Of a stretch of DNA of 64,000 nt, positions 8,396 to 16,517 are shown piece after piece. The notes below the pieces were generated by a model. It had not been told where the DNA came from. It saw only the letters and a list, made by a program, of their open reading frames with translations, and did not search any database. This stretch comes from Autumnicola lenta. GTDB taxonomy: Bacteria > Bacteroidota > Bacteroidia > Flavobacteriales > Flavobacteriaceae. A program made the translations under genes and the position numbers. The stretch spans positions 31,281 to 95,280 of the forward strand of contig NZ_JAVRHO010000017.1 of NCBI RefSeq assembly GCF_031846515.1, in the 5' to 3' direction. Within the stretch, counting starts at the first letter, position 1, and each line of letters opens with the position of its first letter.

Positions 8396-9961
8396 ATGAG
8401 CAGCCTGATACAAATTTCAGTTTTACCCAACCAACAGGAAGACGAATCTGTTATTCTCCCGTTGGCGCTGGAAAAAGCCAAAATTAAGAAGAAAGATATT
8501 CGGGAGTGGCGGATTCGGAAACGATCTATTGATGCCCGAAGAAAGCCGGTTAAGATTAACCTTCAGGTGGAATTCTGGAAGAAGGATGAGGTGCGCAAAG
8601 CTATCCCGGCATTTATTCCACAGCAGGTTTCAGGTGCTAAGGAAATTGCAATTATAGGTGCCGGGCCTGCAGGTTTATACGCTGCGCTGCGTGCTGTTGA
8701 AGCTGGACTAAAACCGATAACTTTTGAACGCGGAAAAGATGTTCGCGCCCGCAGGCATGACCTCGCTAAAATCAATAAGGAGCAGATCGTTAATCCCGAA
8801 TCAAATTACTGTTTTGGGGAAGGCGGCGCCGGAACCTATTCTGACGGAAAACTCTACACACGTTCTAAAAAACGTGGTAATGTCCTGAAGGCGCTCGAGT
8901 GGTTTGTGCATTTTGGTGCAGATCCTGATATTCTTGTGGATGCGCATCCGCATATCGGGACCAATAAACTTCCGAAGATTATCACTTCTATGCGGGAAGC
9001 GATAATTGAAGCCGGCGGGGAAGTCCGTTTTAATTCGAAACTTACCGATTTAAAACTGGAAAACAACAAAATTGAAGCTATTCAGATTAATAAGGACAAG
9101 TGGCTTTATTTTGATGAAGTGATTCTCGCAACGGGACATTCTGCCAGGGATATATTTTACCTTTTACACGAAAAAAATATTAAAATTGAGGCAAAACCAT
9201 TTGCATTGGGGGTTAGGGTGGAGCATCAGCAAAAGTTAATTGATACCATACAATATCACGGGGACGATGAAAATCCTTATCTGCCGCCCGCATCGTATAG
9301 CCTTGTGGAGCAGGTAGACGGCCTGGGTGTTTATTCCTTTTGTATGTGCCCCGGCGGTATTATTGCCCCTTGCGCCACAGCACAGGAAGAAGTGGTTACT
9401 AACGGATGGAGCCCAAGTAAGCGTAATAATCCGTACGCCAATTCAGGAATTGTGGTGAGCGTTACCCCTGAAGATTTCCCAAATTTCGATCCTAATGATC
9501 CCTTTGTGTCGCTGGATTTTCAGAAAAGTGTAGAGCATGCGTGCTGGGAAGCAGCCGGGAAAACCCAGCAGGTTCCTGCGCAGCGAATGATAGATTTTGT
9601 GGAAGGAAAAGTCTCTGTAGATTTCCCGAAAACATCTTATCAACCCGGCATTGTGAGTGTTGATTTGAACAAAATTCTGCCTCCGCTAATTGCCGCCCGC
9701 CTGCAAAAAGCATTTGTGCTCTTCGGAAAAAAACTGAAAGGATATTATACCAATGAAGCAGTTTTACATGCGCCGGAAAGCCGGACCTCCTCCCCTGTTT
9801 CCATTCCGCGCCATCCTGAAAACCTTGAACATATTGAAGTGAGCGGACTCTATCCTTGCGGGGAGGGAGCCGGTTATGCCGGAGGAATAATTTCTGCCGC
9901 CATAGACGGAATTAATTGCGTGGATGCTATTGCTAAAAAATATGCTGAAGGGAATTCTTAG
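8396..9961 (+). CDS. NAD(P)/FAD-dependent oxidoreductase (FAD-dependent dehydrogenase, YtfP-like family)
   Basis: 521 aa from the ATG at 8396; the longer frame from TTG 8369 is not needed. An N-terminal ferredoxin-like region of about 70 residues contains 'IREWRIRKRSIDARR'. The dinucleotide-binding motif IAIIGAGPAGLYAALRA follows at about 85-101. Further on are CFGEGGAGTYSDGKLYTRSK, LATGHSARDIF, and the C-terminal FAD loop GLYPCGEGAGYAGGIISAA. This is the family annotated as 'FAD-dependent protein', widespread in bacteria and without a firmly known substrate. A good Bacteroidota promoter lies immediately upstream. Confidence 0.88.
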   Translation: MSSLIQISVLPNQQEDESVILPLALEKAKIKKKDIREWRIRKRSIDARRKPVKINLQVEFWKKDEVRKAIPAFIPQQVSGAKEIAIIGAGPAGLYAALRAVEAGLKPITFERGKDVRARRHDLAKINKEQIVNPESNYCFGEGGAGTYSDGKLYTRSKKRGNVLKALEWFVHFGADPDILVDAHPHIGTNKLPKIITSMREAIIEAGGEVRFNSKLTDLKLENNKIEAIQINKDKWLYFDEVILATGHSARDIFYLLHEKNIKIEAKPFALGVRVEHQQKLIDTIQYHGDDENPYLPPASYSLVEQVDGLGVYSFCMCPGGIIAPCATAQEEVVTNGWSPSKRNNPYANSGIVVSVTPEDFPNFDPNDPFVSLDFQKSVEHACWEAAGKTQQVPAQRMIDFVEGKVSVDFPKTSYQPGIVSVDLNKILPPLIAARLQKAFVLFGKKLKGYYTNEAVLHAPESRTSSPVSIPRHPENLEHIEVSGLYPCGEGAGYAGGIISAAIDGINCVDAIAKKYAEGNS

Positions 9962-10150
9962 CAAACGGTTCCGTTTCCGACAAAAGGTCGATAATTGCCA
10001 TTTTTGAGGCCTCTCCTCGAAAACCCAAGTGGCTCCTCAAAAGCAACTTGAAATTACAATTACGGATTAGATTATTCTCAGAAAATGATATTGCATTCAA
10101 AATGCAAATTGATAATTGGTGTTTTTAAAGCACAATCTTACAAAGTAGGG

Positions 10151-10183
10151 AAACCTGTCAGGTTTTGAAAACCTGACAGGTTT
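10151..10183. repeat. 33-bp palindromic repeat (AACCTGNCAGGTTTT family)
   Basis: AAACCTGTCAGGTTTT and its exact complement are separated by a single G. Same design as at 5702-5734. Confidence 0.85.
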
Positions 10184-10202
10184 ACTTTTACCTTAAAGGA
10201 GC

Positions 10203-10433
10203 AAAAAACCCCTTCATTTCTGAAGGGGTTTTGATTTTGAGCGGGAGACCGGGTTCCCTTCGATTTGCTTTTCCAAAGCTCACTCAGGACAGGCTTCTCA
10301 CCCAGTGGTTTTTCAGCAAAAGTTGGGACAACAAAAAACCCCGACATTCCTGAAGGGGTTAGTTTTGAGCGGGAGACCGGGTTCCCTTCGATTCGCTTTT
10401 TCAAAGCTTACTCAGGACAGGCTTCTCACCCAA
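10203..10433. repeat. Two direct copies of tRNA-Gly 3' tail + terminator + dispersed repeat
   Basis: Copy A (10203-10304) and copy B (10332-10433) share an AAAAACCCC..GGGGTT hairpin, then TTTTGAGCGGGAGACCGGGTTC. That string is the same as the last bases of the true tRNA-Gly plus its flank at 10591-10611. A further 47-base segment (CCTTCGATT..AGGACAGGCTTCTCACCC) follows, nearly identical in A and B. The tRNA match stops exactly in the T-arm. Confidence 0.85.
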
Positions 10434-10494
10434 TCACTTTTTAAACAGAAGACCGAAAATTGCCATTTATGAGTCATTATCCTAAAGAGCCGGC

Positions 10495-10527
10495 AAACCC
10501 GTGAGGTTTTAAAAACCTCACGGGTTT
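10495..10527. repeat. 33-bp palindromic repeat (AACCTCACGGGTTT variant)
   Basis: AAACCCGTGAGGTTTT and its complement with a one-base loop. The stem bases differ from the other copies but are co-varied, so pairing is kept. Confidence 0.85.
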
Positions 10528-10559
10528 CAGTTTCTACCGATGGAGTGAAAATAAACAAC

Positions 10560-10590
10560 AAAAAACCCCTACATTTCTGAAGGGGTTCGT
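10560..10590 (-). terminator. Terminator of tRNA-Gly
   Basis: On the minus strand AACCCCTTCAGAAATGTAGGGGTT (10564-10587) is followed by a T run. The AACCCCT/AGGGGTT stem and T tract lie directly after the tRNA 3' end. Confidence 0.75.
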
Positions 10591-10594
10591 TTTG

Positions 10595-10667
10595 AGCGGG
10601 AGACCGGGTTCGAACCGGCGACATTCAGCTTGGAAGGCTGACGCTCTACCAACTGAGCTACTCCCGC
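10595..10667 (-). tRNA. tRNA-Gly (anticodon UCC)
   Basis: On the minus strand the sequence folds as a full cloverleaf of 73 bases. The acceptor GCGGGAG pairs with CTCCCGC, the D-arm is GCTCAGTTGGTAGAGC, and the anticodon stem TCAGC/GCTGA encloses CTTCCAA with anticodon TCC. The T-arm is GCCGG-TTCGAAC-CCGGT. CCA is not encoded. Confidence 0.97.
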
Positions 10668-10714
10668 AATAGCGGTACAAATATAATCTTTAAGTTTTTC
10701 AACTTCCAAAAAAA

Positions 10715-11167
10715 TTAAAGCTTTTTTAAAAAATGATATCCCTTTATTACGTAGCCTTCGTTCATATAAAATTTATGAGAACGATAATTCTGAACGTAAC
10801 TATTTAATTCTGAAGTCTCACAACCTTTTTCTTCAGCATAATTATAGATAAATTCAAATAATTTCTTTCCTATTCCTTTTCCCTGAACTTCTTCAGAAAT
10901 ATAAATATGATCGGGCTCGCAACTTCTACCGGCATAATGCCTGGTCATAAACCAAAGCCCAAAAACACCAATTAGCTTCTGATCAATAAAAATTCCGAAG
11001 CATTCATAATTCTGCTCGAGCATTTCAGTAAATCGTTTCTTTAAAATTTCATCAGAAAATTCTTCTTTGGACAACTTCTGAATAAGCGGAATTATTGTTT
11101 CTATATCTTCTTTTAAAATCTTGTTAAATGCAGGTTCCATACGGGAGTTTTCTGCTAAAATAATCAT
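10715..11167 (-). CDS. GNAT family N-acetyltransferase
   Basis: 150 aa. Acetyl-CoA binding core: IYISEEVQGKGIGKKLFEFI (R/Q-x-x-G-x-G/A motif VQGKGIG), followed by a conserved Asn/Tyr motif NYRSHKFYMNEGYVIKG. This covers one complete GNAT fold. Met10 (ATG at 11140) is an alternative start that removes MIILAENSR. The substrate is unknown. It is divergent from clpP with a 41-base gap. Confidence 0.85.
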   Translation of the reverse strand: MIILAENSRMEPAFNKILKEDIETIIPLIQKLSKEEFSDEILKKRFTEMLEQNYECFGIFIDQKLIGVFGLWFMTRHYAGRSCEPDHIYISEEVQGKGIGKKLFEFIYNYAEEKGCETSELNSYVQNYRSHKFYMNEGYVIKGYHFLKKL

Positions 11168-11208
11168 ATTTTTAGCCTTAACTAGATTAGATAATTTTTA
11201 CAAGAAAT

Positions 11209-11760
11209 ATGAAAGATAAAACCGGAAAAATTCAGGATTTAATAGATGCAAAATTCCTTAAAGAACGTAAAGTTTTTCTTTGGGGAATGGTAAACGACAA
11301 GACGGCTAAGCACGTGATTGACCGGTTAATGTACCTTGATCTTGACGGCGACGAAGAAATACAGTTTTTTATAAATAGTCCCGGAGGTTATGTAACCGAT
11401 GGATTTGCTATTTATGACACGATACAATCCCTTAACAGCCCGGTTTCTACTATTTGCACCGGTCTTGCTGCTTCTATGGGCTCTATTTTGCTTTCTGTAG
11501 GAACTAAAGGAAGAAGGTTTATCCAACCTCATGCCAAGGTTATGATACACCAGCCAAGCGGTGGCGCACGTGGCCAGGCTTCAAATATTGAAATTCAGGC
11601 AAATGAGATCCTGAAGACCAAAGAACTCAGCGCCCGGATTTTAGCAGAAAATTGCGATCAGGATTACGACAGGGTGATGAAAGATTTTAACCGTGACTAC
11701 TGGATGGACGCAGACGAGTCTTTAGATTACGGCATTGTAGATGGGATCTTAAAAAAATAG
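11209..11760 (+). CDS. clpP: ATP-dependent Clp protease proteolytic subunit
   Basis: 183 aa. The catalytic triad is present: S89 in GLAASMGS, H114 in MIHQPSGG, D163 in NRDYWMD. The INSPGG turn is at 55-60. Compared with typical ClpP (about 195-225 aa) the N-terminus is short and has no long propeptide. Flavobacteria often carry a second, shorter ClpP beside the main one next to clpX; no clpX or tig is adjacent here, so this may be that second copy. A GNAT gene follows 3 bases after the stop. Confidence 0.88.
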   Translation: MKDKTGKIQDLIDAKFLKERKVFLWGMVNDKTAKHVIDRLMYLDLDGDEEIQFFINSPGGYVTDGFAIYDTIQSLNSPVSTICTGLAASMGSILLSVGTKGRRFIQPHAKVMIHQPSGGARGQASNIEIQANEILKTKELSARILAENCDQDYDRVMKDFNRDYWMDADESLDYGIVDGILKK

Positions 11761-11763
11761 CAA

Positions 11764-12051
11764 ATGGACATTAAACACAAGGAAAGCGATACGCGGGGAA
11801 TGTTCTATATTGAAGGTGAAAAAGGTATTATTGCTGAACTTACTTACAAGAGGCAAGATAACAACATCATTCTTATAGACCACACTAAAGTAGACCGCAA
11901 ATTCGAAGGTCAGGGTCTGGCTACAGAACTTTTAAAAAGAAGTGTGGAGCATGCCCGGGAAAACAATTTAAAAATTGACCCACTCTGCCCTTTTGCAGAG
12001 GTTCAGTTTGAAAGGCACAAATCTTACGAAGATGTAAGAGCCACCAGATAA
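11764..12051 (+). CDS. Small GNAT-like N-acetyltransferase (YjdJ/Gtn-type)
   Basis: 95 aa. It matches the minimal acetyltransferase family: HTKVDRKFEGQGLATELLKR holds the acetyl-CoA loop (EGQGLA), followed by the conserved 'DPLCPFAEVQFERH' with a likely catalytic Cys in PLCPFA. It starts 3 bases after clpP, so the two are probably co-transcribed, and a terminator hairpin follows. The acceptor substrate is unknown. Confidence 0.82.
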   Translation: MDIKHKESDTRGMFYIEGEKGIIAELTYKRQDNNIILIDHTKVDRKFEGQGLATELLKRSVEHARENNLKIDPLCPFAEVQFERHKSYEDVRATR

Positions 12052-12054
12052 ATA

Positions 12055-12085
12055 TAAGCCCTACAAGAGGGCTTTTTTCTTTTTT
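12055..12085 (+). terminator. Rho-independent terminator after clpP-GNAT
   Basis: AAGCCCT-ACA-AGAGGGCTT stem followed by TTTTCTTTTTT, starting 4 bases after the stop codon. Confidence 0.75.
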
Positions 12086-12123
12086 GCCTCAAACTAGCGC
12101 AAAAATCTGAAATCCAGATTGCC

Positions 12124-13758
12124 ATGATAAAACATAGAGTTTATACTTTAATTACCTTTTTAATCGCCACACTTGTTTTTACTTCATGTAAAGACAATGC
12201 AGAAGAACCGGGCATTGAAACATCGAATAATACAGAAACGATAGGAAAGTTAACCGATGCTGAATTTATTTCGGAACTTTTTGGAGACGCTGCTGCAGCA
12301 AAAAATTTGTCGCTGCAACGCAGAAAAGAAGCTGCTGAATTTTATAGTGATCGGGATTTTGAGCCGGTTTGGGTAAATTCCGGACTGCGGGAAAGTTTAT
12401 TCCGAAATATTCAAAATATCGATAAAGACGGACTAAATCCTGAAGATTACAATATACAATACCTGGAAGAATCTTTATCCAATCTTGAGGATTTGAATCA
12501 GGAGGAAAAATCCAGGCTTGAAATTTCACTAACAGATAATTTCCTTCAGCTTGCACATGATCTTTATTACGGAAAGCTGAATCCTAAAGAACTTTTTGAA
12601 ATCTGGGACCTTCCAAAGGAAGACATTGACCTGGCGGGAATTCTGGAAGAAGCCATAAACCAGGACGATATTGATGCTGTATTAAATTCAATCAAACCAG
12701 ATCACCCGGTTTATCTTGGCTTAAAAAAATCCCTTGCGGAATACGAGAAACTGAATTCTGAAGAAAAAAGTATCACAACAATAGCGTCAGGAAAAACTAT
12801 AAAACCGGATGAAAATGATCCAAGAATTCCTGCTATCGCAAAGCGCCTGGAAGAAATCGGTTTTTCTATAGAGTACGACTCTCTAACAAACCAAAATAAT
12901 AAAGAGATACAGGAAGCTATAAAAGAATTTCAACTTCAATATGGAATTCATGTAGACGGCGTTATTGGTCCCGGCACTATTTCCAGTCTTAATAAAAGCA
13001 GTGAAGACCGTTATCATCAAATAATGGCAAATATGGAACGTTGGCGCTGGTTTCCGCGAGATTTTGGAGATCACTATATCCTCGTGAATATTCCTAACTA
13101 CAAGCTTACTGTGGTGCGGGAGAGCGATACAATTTCTATTCACAACGTAATGGTAGGTACTCAAGCCAGGAAAACTCCTGTTTTTTCTGATGAAATAGAA
13201 TACGTGGTATATAATCCAACCTGGACGATCCCTCCTACAATCAAGAAAAATGATGTTATTCCCGGTGCAGCCGGAGATATTTCTTACTTCAAAAACAAAA
13301 ACCTTACTATTTACGACAATGATGGCCAGGAGGTAGATCCTTCTGCCATTAATTTTAGTTCTGGTGAAGGCATGGATTATACCTACAGGCAGAAAGCGGG
13401 AAGTTCTAATCCTTTAGGACAGGTTAAGATTATTTATCCTAACGAGTACCTGATTTATCTCCACGATACTCCTTCCAAAGCTTTGTTTGAAAGAAATTCC
13501 AGAGCAGAAAGCTCCGGCTGTGTAAGGGTACAGGGCGCTATAGAACTTTCTAAATATCTCCTAAAAAACAGGTCGCAATATTCTTCTGAAGAGATTGATG
13601 AGATTATCGCCTCCGGAAAAACCACCCAAATTGAAGTTACCCAACAGGTAAAAGTTCACCACCTATACTGGACTTCATGGCGCGAGAACGGGGAAGCACG
13701 ATTTACTGAGGATATTTACGGAACTGATCAAAAGATTTACAATTTACTGAAGGAGTAG
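12124..13758 (+). CDS. L,D-transpeptidase (YcbB-like lipoprotein)
   Basis: 544 aa. The N-terminus is a lipoprotein signal: a hydrophobic core, then FTSC at residues 19-22. Order of parts: an L,D-transpeptidase scaffold domain (about 45-200), a peptidoglycan-binding helix bundle (IQEAIKEFQLQYGIHVDGVI, about 260-295), then the YkuD catalytic domain with H447 in LHDTPSK and C466 in SSGCVR. Such enzymes form 3-3 crosslinks in peptidoglycan in the periplasm. A bidirectional terminator separates it from a second, unrelated-size YkuD protein on the other strand. Confidence 0.9.
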   Translation: MIKHRVYTLITFLIATLVFTSCKDNAEEPGIETSNNTETIGKLTDAEFISELFGDAAAAKNLSLQRRKEAAEFYSDRDFEPVWVNSGLRESLFRNIQNIDKDGLNPEDYNIQYLEESLSNLEDLNQEEKSRLEISLTDNFLQLAHDLYYGKLNPKELFEIWDLPKEDIDLAGILEEAINQDDIDAVLNSIKPDHPVYLGLKKSLAEYEKLNSEEKSITTIASGKTIKPDENDPRIPAIAKRLEEIGFSIEYDSLTNQNNKEIQEAIKEFQLQYGIHVDGVIGPGTISSLNKSSEDRYHQIMANMERWRWFPRDFGDHYILVNIPNYKLTVVRESDTISIHNVMVGTQARKTPVFSDEIEYVVYNPTWTIPPTIKKNDVIPGAAGDISYFKNKNLTIYDNDGQEVDPSAINFSSGEGMDYTYRQKAGSSNPLGQVKIIYPNEYLIYLHDTPSKALFERNSRAESSGCVRVQGAIELSKYLLKNRSQYSSEEIDEIIASGKTTQIEVTQQVKVHHLYWTSWRENGEARFTEDIYGTDQKIYNLLKE

Positions 13759-13775
13759 AATCATTCAGAAACAAA

Positions 13776-13800
13776 AAATCCCGCCAAAGAAGCGGGATTT
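13776..13800. terminator. Bidirectional terminator between two L,D-transpeptidase genes
   Basis: AAATCCCGC..GCGGGATTT, 9-bp stem flanked by A run and T run on the appropriate sides for both strands. Confidence 0.75.
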
Positions 13801-13822
13801 CTGTTTTTCTTGTTCTTTACCT

Positions 13823-14563
13823 TTATGCTGTCGGATAGTTCAGGTAAGAAGATTTTTTCAGGTAATCTGAAGAATTTTTGTGAATATAAACCACAGATTC
13901 ACCTTTTATGGTATTTATAAGTTCTTTTGCTAAAGCGTTTGGAACAGCAGGACAACCGTAGCTTCTGCCCAGCCTTCCGTATTTTTTTATAAAATCTGGA
14001 GTGGCATAATCTGCACCGTGAATTACAACATAACGTTTCCTGGCGTTGCTGTTAAATCCTTTCTCCTTTCCGTCGATAAAAAGAGAAAGTCCGTTACTAC
14101 CGTAATATGTTTCTCCCGTCACGTAAAATCCAAGGGAACTTTGAAGGGAATTTAGAGTGTTTGAGAATTTTTTTGCGAATTCGCCACCTGTATTTTTACC
14201 ATGGGACGTATAGGTATGAAATAGCACTTCCTTATTTTCCATATCCAAAATCCACATTCTTTTCTTGCTGGAAGACAAATTAAAGTCTACTATAGTAAGA
14301 ATTTTCTTGGTTACCTCACCCTGTTTTTCCAGTTTATAATAACCCTTCATTCCTTTTTCAAAAACCTCTAGTGTGGGAAGATTTATATTTTTTCTGGAAA
14401 AAGCTTCGTAAGCATTTGCGACTTCCTCTTTAAAGGTTAAAGCTTCAGTAGCCACAATCTCACTGACCGCATTCGATTTCTCATTTTCATTTCGTTTTTC
14501 CGTGCTTTTAAAAGCAAATGAAAAAACTAATACCGCCATCACAATCAAAATTCTATACGTCAT
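13823..14563 (-). CDS. Murein L,D-transpeptidase catalytic domain family protein (YkuD_2)
   Basis: 246 aa with an N-terminal hydrophobic export signal (ILIVMAVLVFSFAF). The catalytic region has YVVIHGADYATPDFI (H182) and GRSYGCPAVP (C204), the YkuD_2 signature, which differs from the classical SxGCxR. The protein is probably periplasmic and acts on peptidoglycan. The preceding segment HTYTSHGKNTGGEFAKKF is typical of this family. It is tail-to-tail with the YcbB-like gene. Confidence 0.88.
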   Translation of the reverse strand: MTYRILIVMAVLVFSFAFKSTEKRNENEKSNAVSEIVATEALTFKEEVANAYEAFSRKNINLPTLEVFEKGMKGYYKLEKQGEVTKKILTIVDFNLSSSKKRMWILDMENKEVLFHTYTSHGKNTGGEFAKKFSNTLNSLQSSLGFYVTGETYYGSNGLSLFIDGKEKGFNSNARKRYVVIHGADYATPDFIKKYGRLGRSYGCPAVPNALAKELINTIKGESVVYIHKNSSDYLKKSSYLNYPTA

Positions 14564-14989
14564 ATTTTAAATAGGTTTTATTTAAATTCCTGTTAATATA
14601 TTCCAAAGGCTGTGCCAACATACAAAATATTCTCGTTATTTGCTGCTCAAAAGCCCCCAATACGAAACTTTAACATTTTAGCTTCTAATTAATTAAAATT
14701 AAAGCGATTAGAAGAAGCACGGCAATTAATTTATAACGTTGTGCATAAATTTCTAGTATCTGAAAAATCACTGAAAATGTTAAAATTCAGGTATAAGAGA
14801 AAATTCAGAGAAGTTAATGCTTTTTGCAACCAGGGTTGGGATATCCCAAAAGTTCTCTCCCGGATGTGCAGGATTTCATAAAGTTTAATTATAGATCCTG
14901 ACGATCTGAGATTTAAGAAACATTTTAAAGCCTTATTTAGCAGGCGAAAATATTGTTTTTTATATTTGGAATTAAATTTAAAACACAAG
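14564..14989. other. Divergent intergenic region, no gene seen
   Basis: AT-rich DNA between two divergent genes. A TATATTTG box sits near gpmI. No RNA-like stem of note and no open frame with coding character; the frame on the minus strand here is an overlap with gpmI. Confidence 0.6.
14961..14968 (+). promoter_or_regulatory. TAnnTTTG -7 box for gpmI
   Basis: TATATTTG is an exact match to the Bacteroidota -7 consensus, 21 bases before the ATG at 14990. No TTG at the expected -33 spacing, so it is a partial match. Confidence 0.45.
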
Positions 14990-16507
14990 ATGAATAAAAA
15001 GGTCTTACTAATGATTCTGGATGGTTGGGGTATAACCCAGGATCCGGAAGTATCAGCAATCGCAAAAGCAAAAACACCATTCGTAGATTCCATTTTGGAA
15101 AATTATCCGAGTGCCCAGCTCAGGACAGACGGGTTAAATGTGGGTCTTCCGGAAGGACAGATGGGCAACAGCGAAGTAGGACATATGAACCTTGGTGCGG
15201 GCCGTATTGTTTACCAGGACCTGGTAAAAATAAACATGGCTGTAGAAAAAAATTCCCTTATTAATGAACCTGTACTAGAACAGGCTTTTACCTACGCTAT
15301 TAAAAACAATAAGCCTATTCACTTTATGGGGCTTTTAAGTGATGGCGGCGTACATTCCCATATTAACCATTTAAAAGGTCTACTTAGTGCCGCTGAGGAA
15401 TTTGGAGTAAAAGACAAGTATGTACATGCTTTTACAGATGGCCGTGATGTAGATCCTCACTCCGGAAAAGATTTTATCAAGGAACTGGAAGACCACTTAG
15501 GAAAAACCAATGCCAAACTCGCTTCTGTTATTGGAAGGTATTACGCAATGGATCGTGATAACAGGTGGGAAAGAGTGAAAAAAGCATATGATCTCATTAC
15601 TCAAGGTATAGGCCAGAAATCAACAAATGCCGCTGAAACTATTCAGCAAAGTTATGATAATGACATTAGCGATGAGTTTATAGAACCTATCGTAATGACA
15701 GATGCCGCAGGAAATCCTGTAGCCACTCTTAAGGAAAAGGAAGTAGTGATTTTCTTTAACTTCAGGACAGACAGAGGGCGACAGCTAACACAGGCACTTA
15801 CACAAGTAGATTTCCCTGAGTACAACATGAAGAAACTTCCGTTGTACTACGTTACCCTTACCAAATACGACGATAACTTCACCAATGTTAATGTGGTCTT
15901 TAAAAAGGACAATATCAGTACTACTTTGGGAGAAGTATTAGAATATACAGGCAAAAGACAGATTAGAATTGCAGAGACAGAGAAGTATCCTCATGTCACT
16001 TTCTTCTTTTCCGGAGGACGTGAAAAACCTTTTAAAGGAGAAAGCAGGATTATGTGCAACTCCCCTAAAGTTGCCACTTATGACCTGCAGCCGGAAATGA
16101 GTGCTTACGAAATTCGGGATAAAATAATTCCGGAATTAAAAAGCGAGTCGGCAGATTTTGTATGCCTCAACTTCGCGAATCCAGATATGGTTGGCCATAC
16201 AGGCGTTTTCGATGCCGCTGTTAAAGCTTGTGAAACCGTAGATTCCTGTGCTAAAGATGTAGCTGAAGCAGCTGTGGAAAACGACTACTCTGTGCTCGTT
16301 ATTGCAGACCATGGTAATAGTGAAACTATGATTAATTCAGATGGCAGCCCAAATACAGCACACACCACTAATCCGGTGCCGCTAATCCTGCTGGACAAAG
16401 ACATAAAAACTATTAAGAACGGTAATCTGGGAGATATCGCGCCTACTATTTTAAAACTGATGGGAATAGAGAAGCCAGATCTAATGACGCAGGATTCTCT
16501 AATCTAA
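14990..16507 (+). CDS. gpmI: 2,3-bisphosphoglycerate-independent phosphoglycerate mutase
   Basis: 505 aa from ATG 14990; an upstream in-frame TTG at 14966 lies inside the promoter and was not used. The product interconverts 3- and 2-phosphoglycerate in glycolysis using Mn2+. The metal site and nucleophile are visible: DGWG at 11-14, MGNSEVGH with the phospho-Ser S61, and NFRTDRGRQ. Also present are FANPDMVGHTG and IADHGNSE near the C-terminus, and the HTTNPVPLIL close. Full length. Confidence 0.96.
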   Translation: MNKKVLLMILDGWGITQDPEVSAIAKAKTPFVDSILENYPSAQLRTDGLNVGLPEGQMGNSEVGHMNLGAGRIVYQDLVKINMAVEKNSLINEPVLEQAFTYAIKNNKPIHFMGLLSDGGVHSHINHLKGLLSAAEEFGVKDKYVHAFTDGRDVDPHSGKDFIKELEDHLGKTNAKLASVIGRYYAMDRDNRWERVKKAYDLITQGIGQKSTNAAETIQQSYDNDISDEFIEPIVMTDAAGNPVATLKEKEVVIFFNFRTDRGRQLTQALTQVDFPEYNMKKLPLYYVTLTKYDDNFTNVNVVFKKDNISTTLGEVLEYTGKRQIRIAETEKYPHVTFFFSGGREKPFKGESRIMCNSPKVATYDLQPEMSAYEIRDKIIPELKSESADFVCLNFANPDMVGHTGVFDAAVKACETVDSCAKDVAEAAVENDYSVLVIADHGNSETMINSDGSPNTAHTTNPVPLILLDKDIKTIKNGNLGDIAPTILKLMGIEKPDLMTQDSLI

Positions 16508-16517
16508 AAAATTAACA

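Larger units (their letters stand above)
9962..10714. other. Repeat-rich non-coding region around tRNA-Gly
   Basis: Apart from the tRNA, about 750 bases carry no gene. Contents in order: a degenerate GATAATTGCCATTTTTGAGG repeat (9990-10009), a 33-bp hairpin (10151-10183), two direct copies of a unit of about 102 bp made of terminator + tRNA tail + CCTGTCCTGAG-type repeat (10203-10304, 10332-10433), another GCCATTT repeat (10451-10470), another 33-bp hairpin (10495-10527), and the tRNA with its terminator. Confidence 0.8.

Noticed and set aside
10138..10624. Two minus-strand frames in the tRNA repeat region
   Set aside because: They are translations of the tRNA tails and hairpins; the amino acid strings repeat because the DNA does.
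9962..10714. Integrated mobile element at tRNA-Gly
   Set aside because: No integrase, cargo or gene lies between the tRNA tails; only short repeats are present.
14731..15093. A 120-aa frame on the minus strand
   Set aside because: It overlaps the gpmI start and promoter and shows no family signature.
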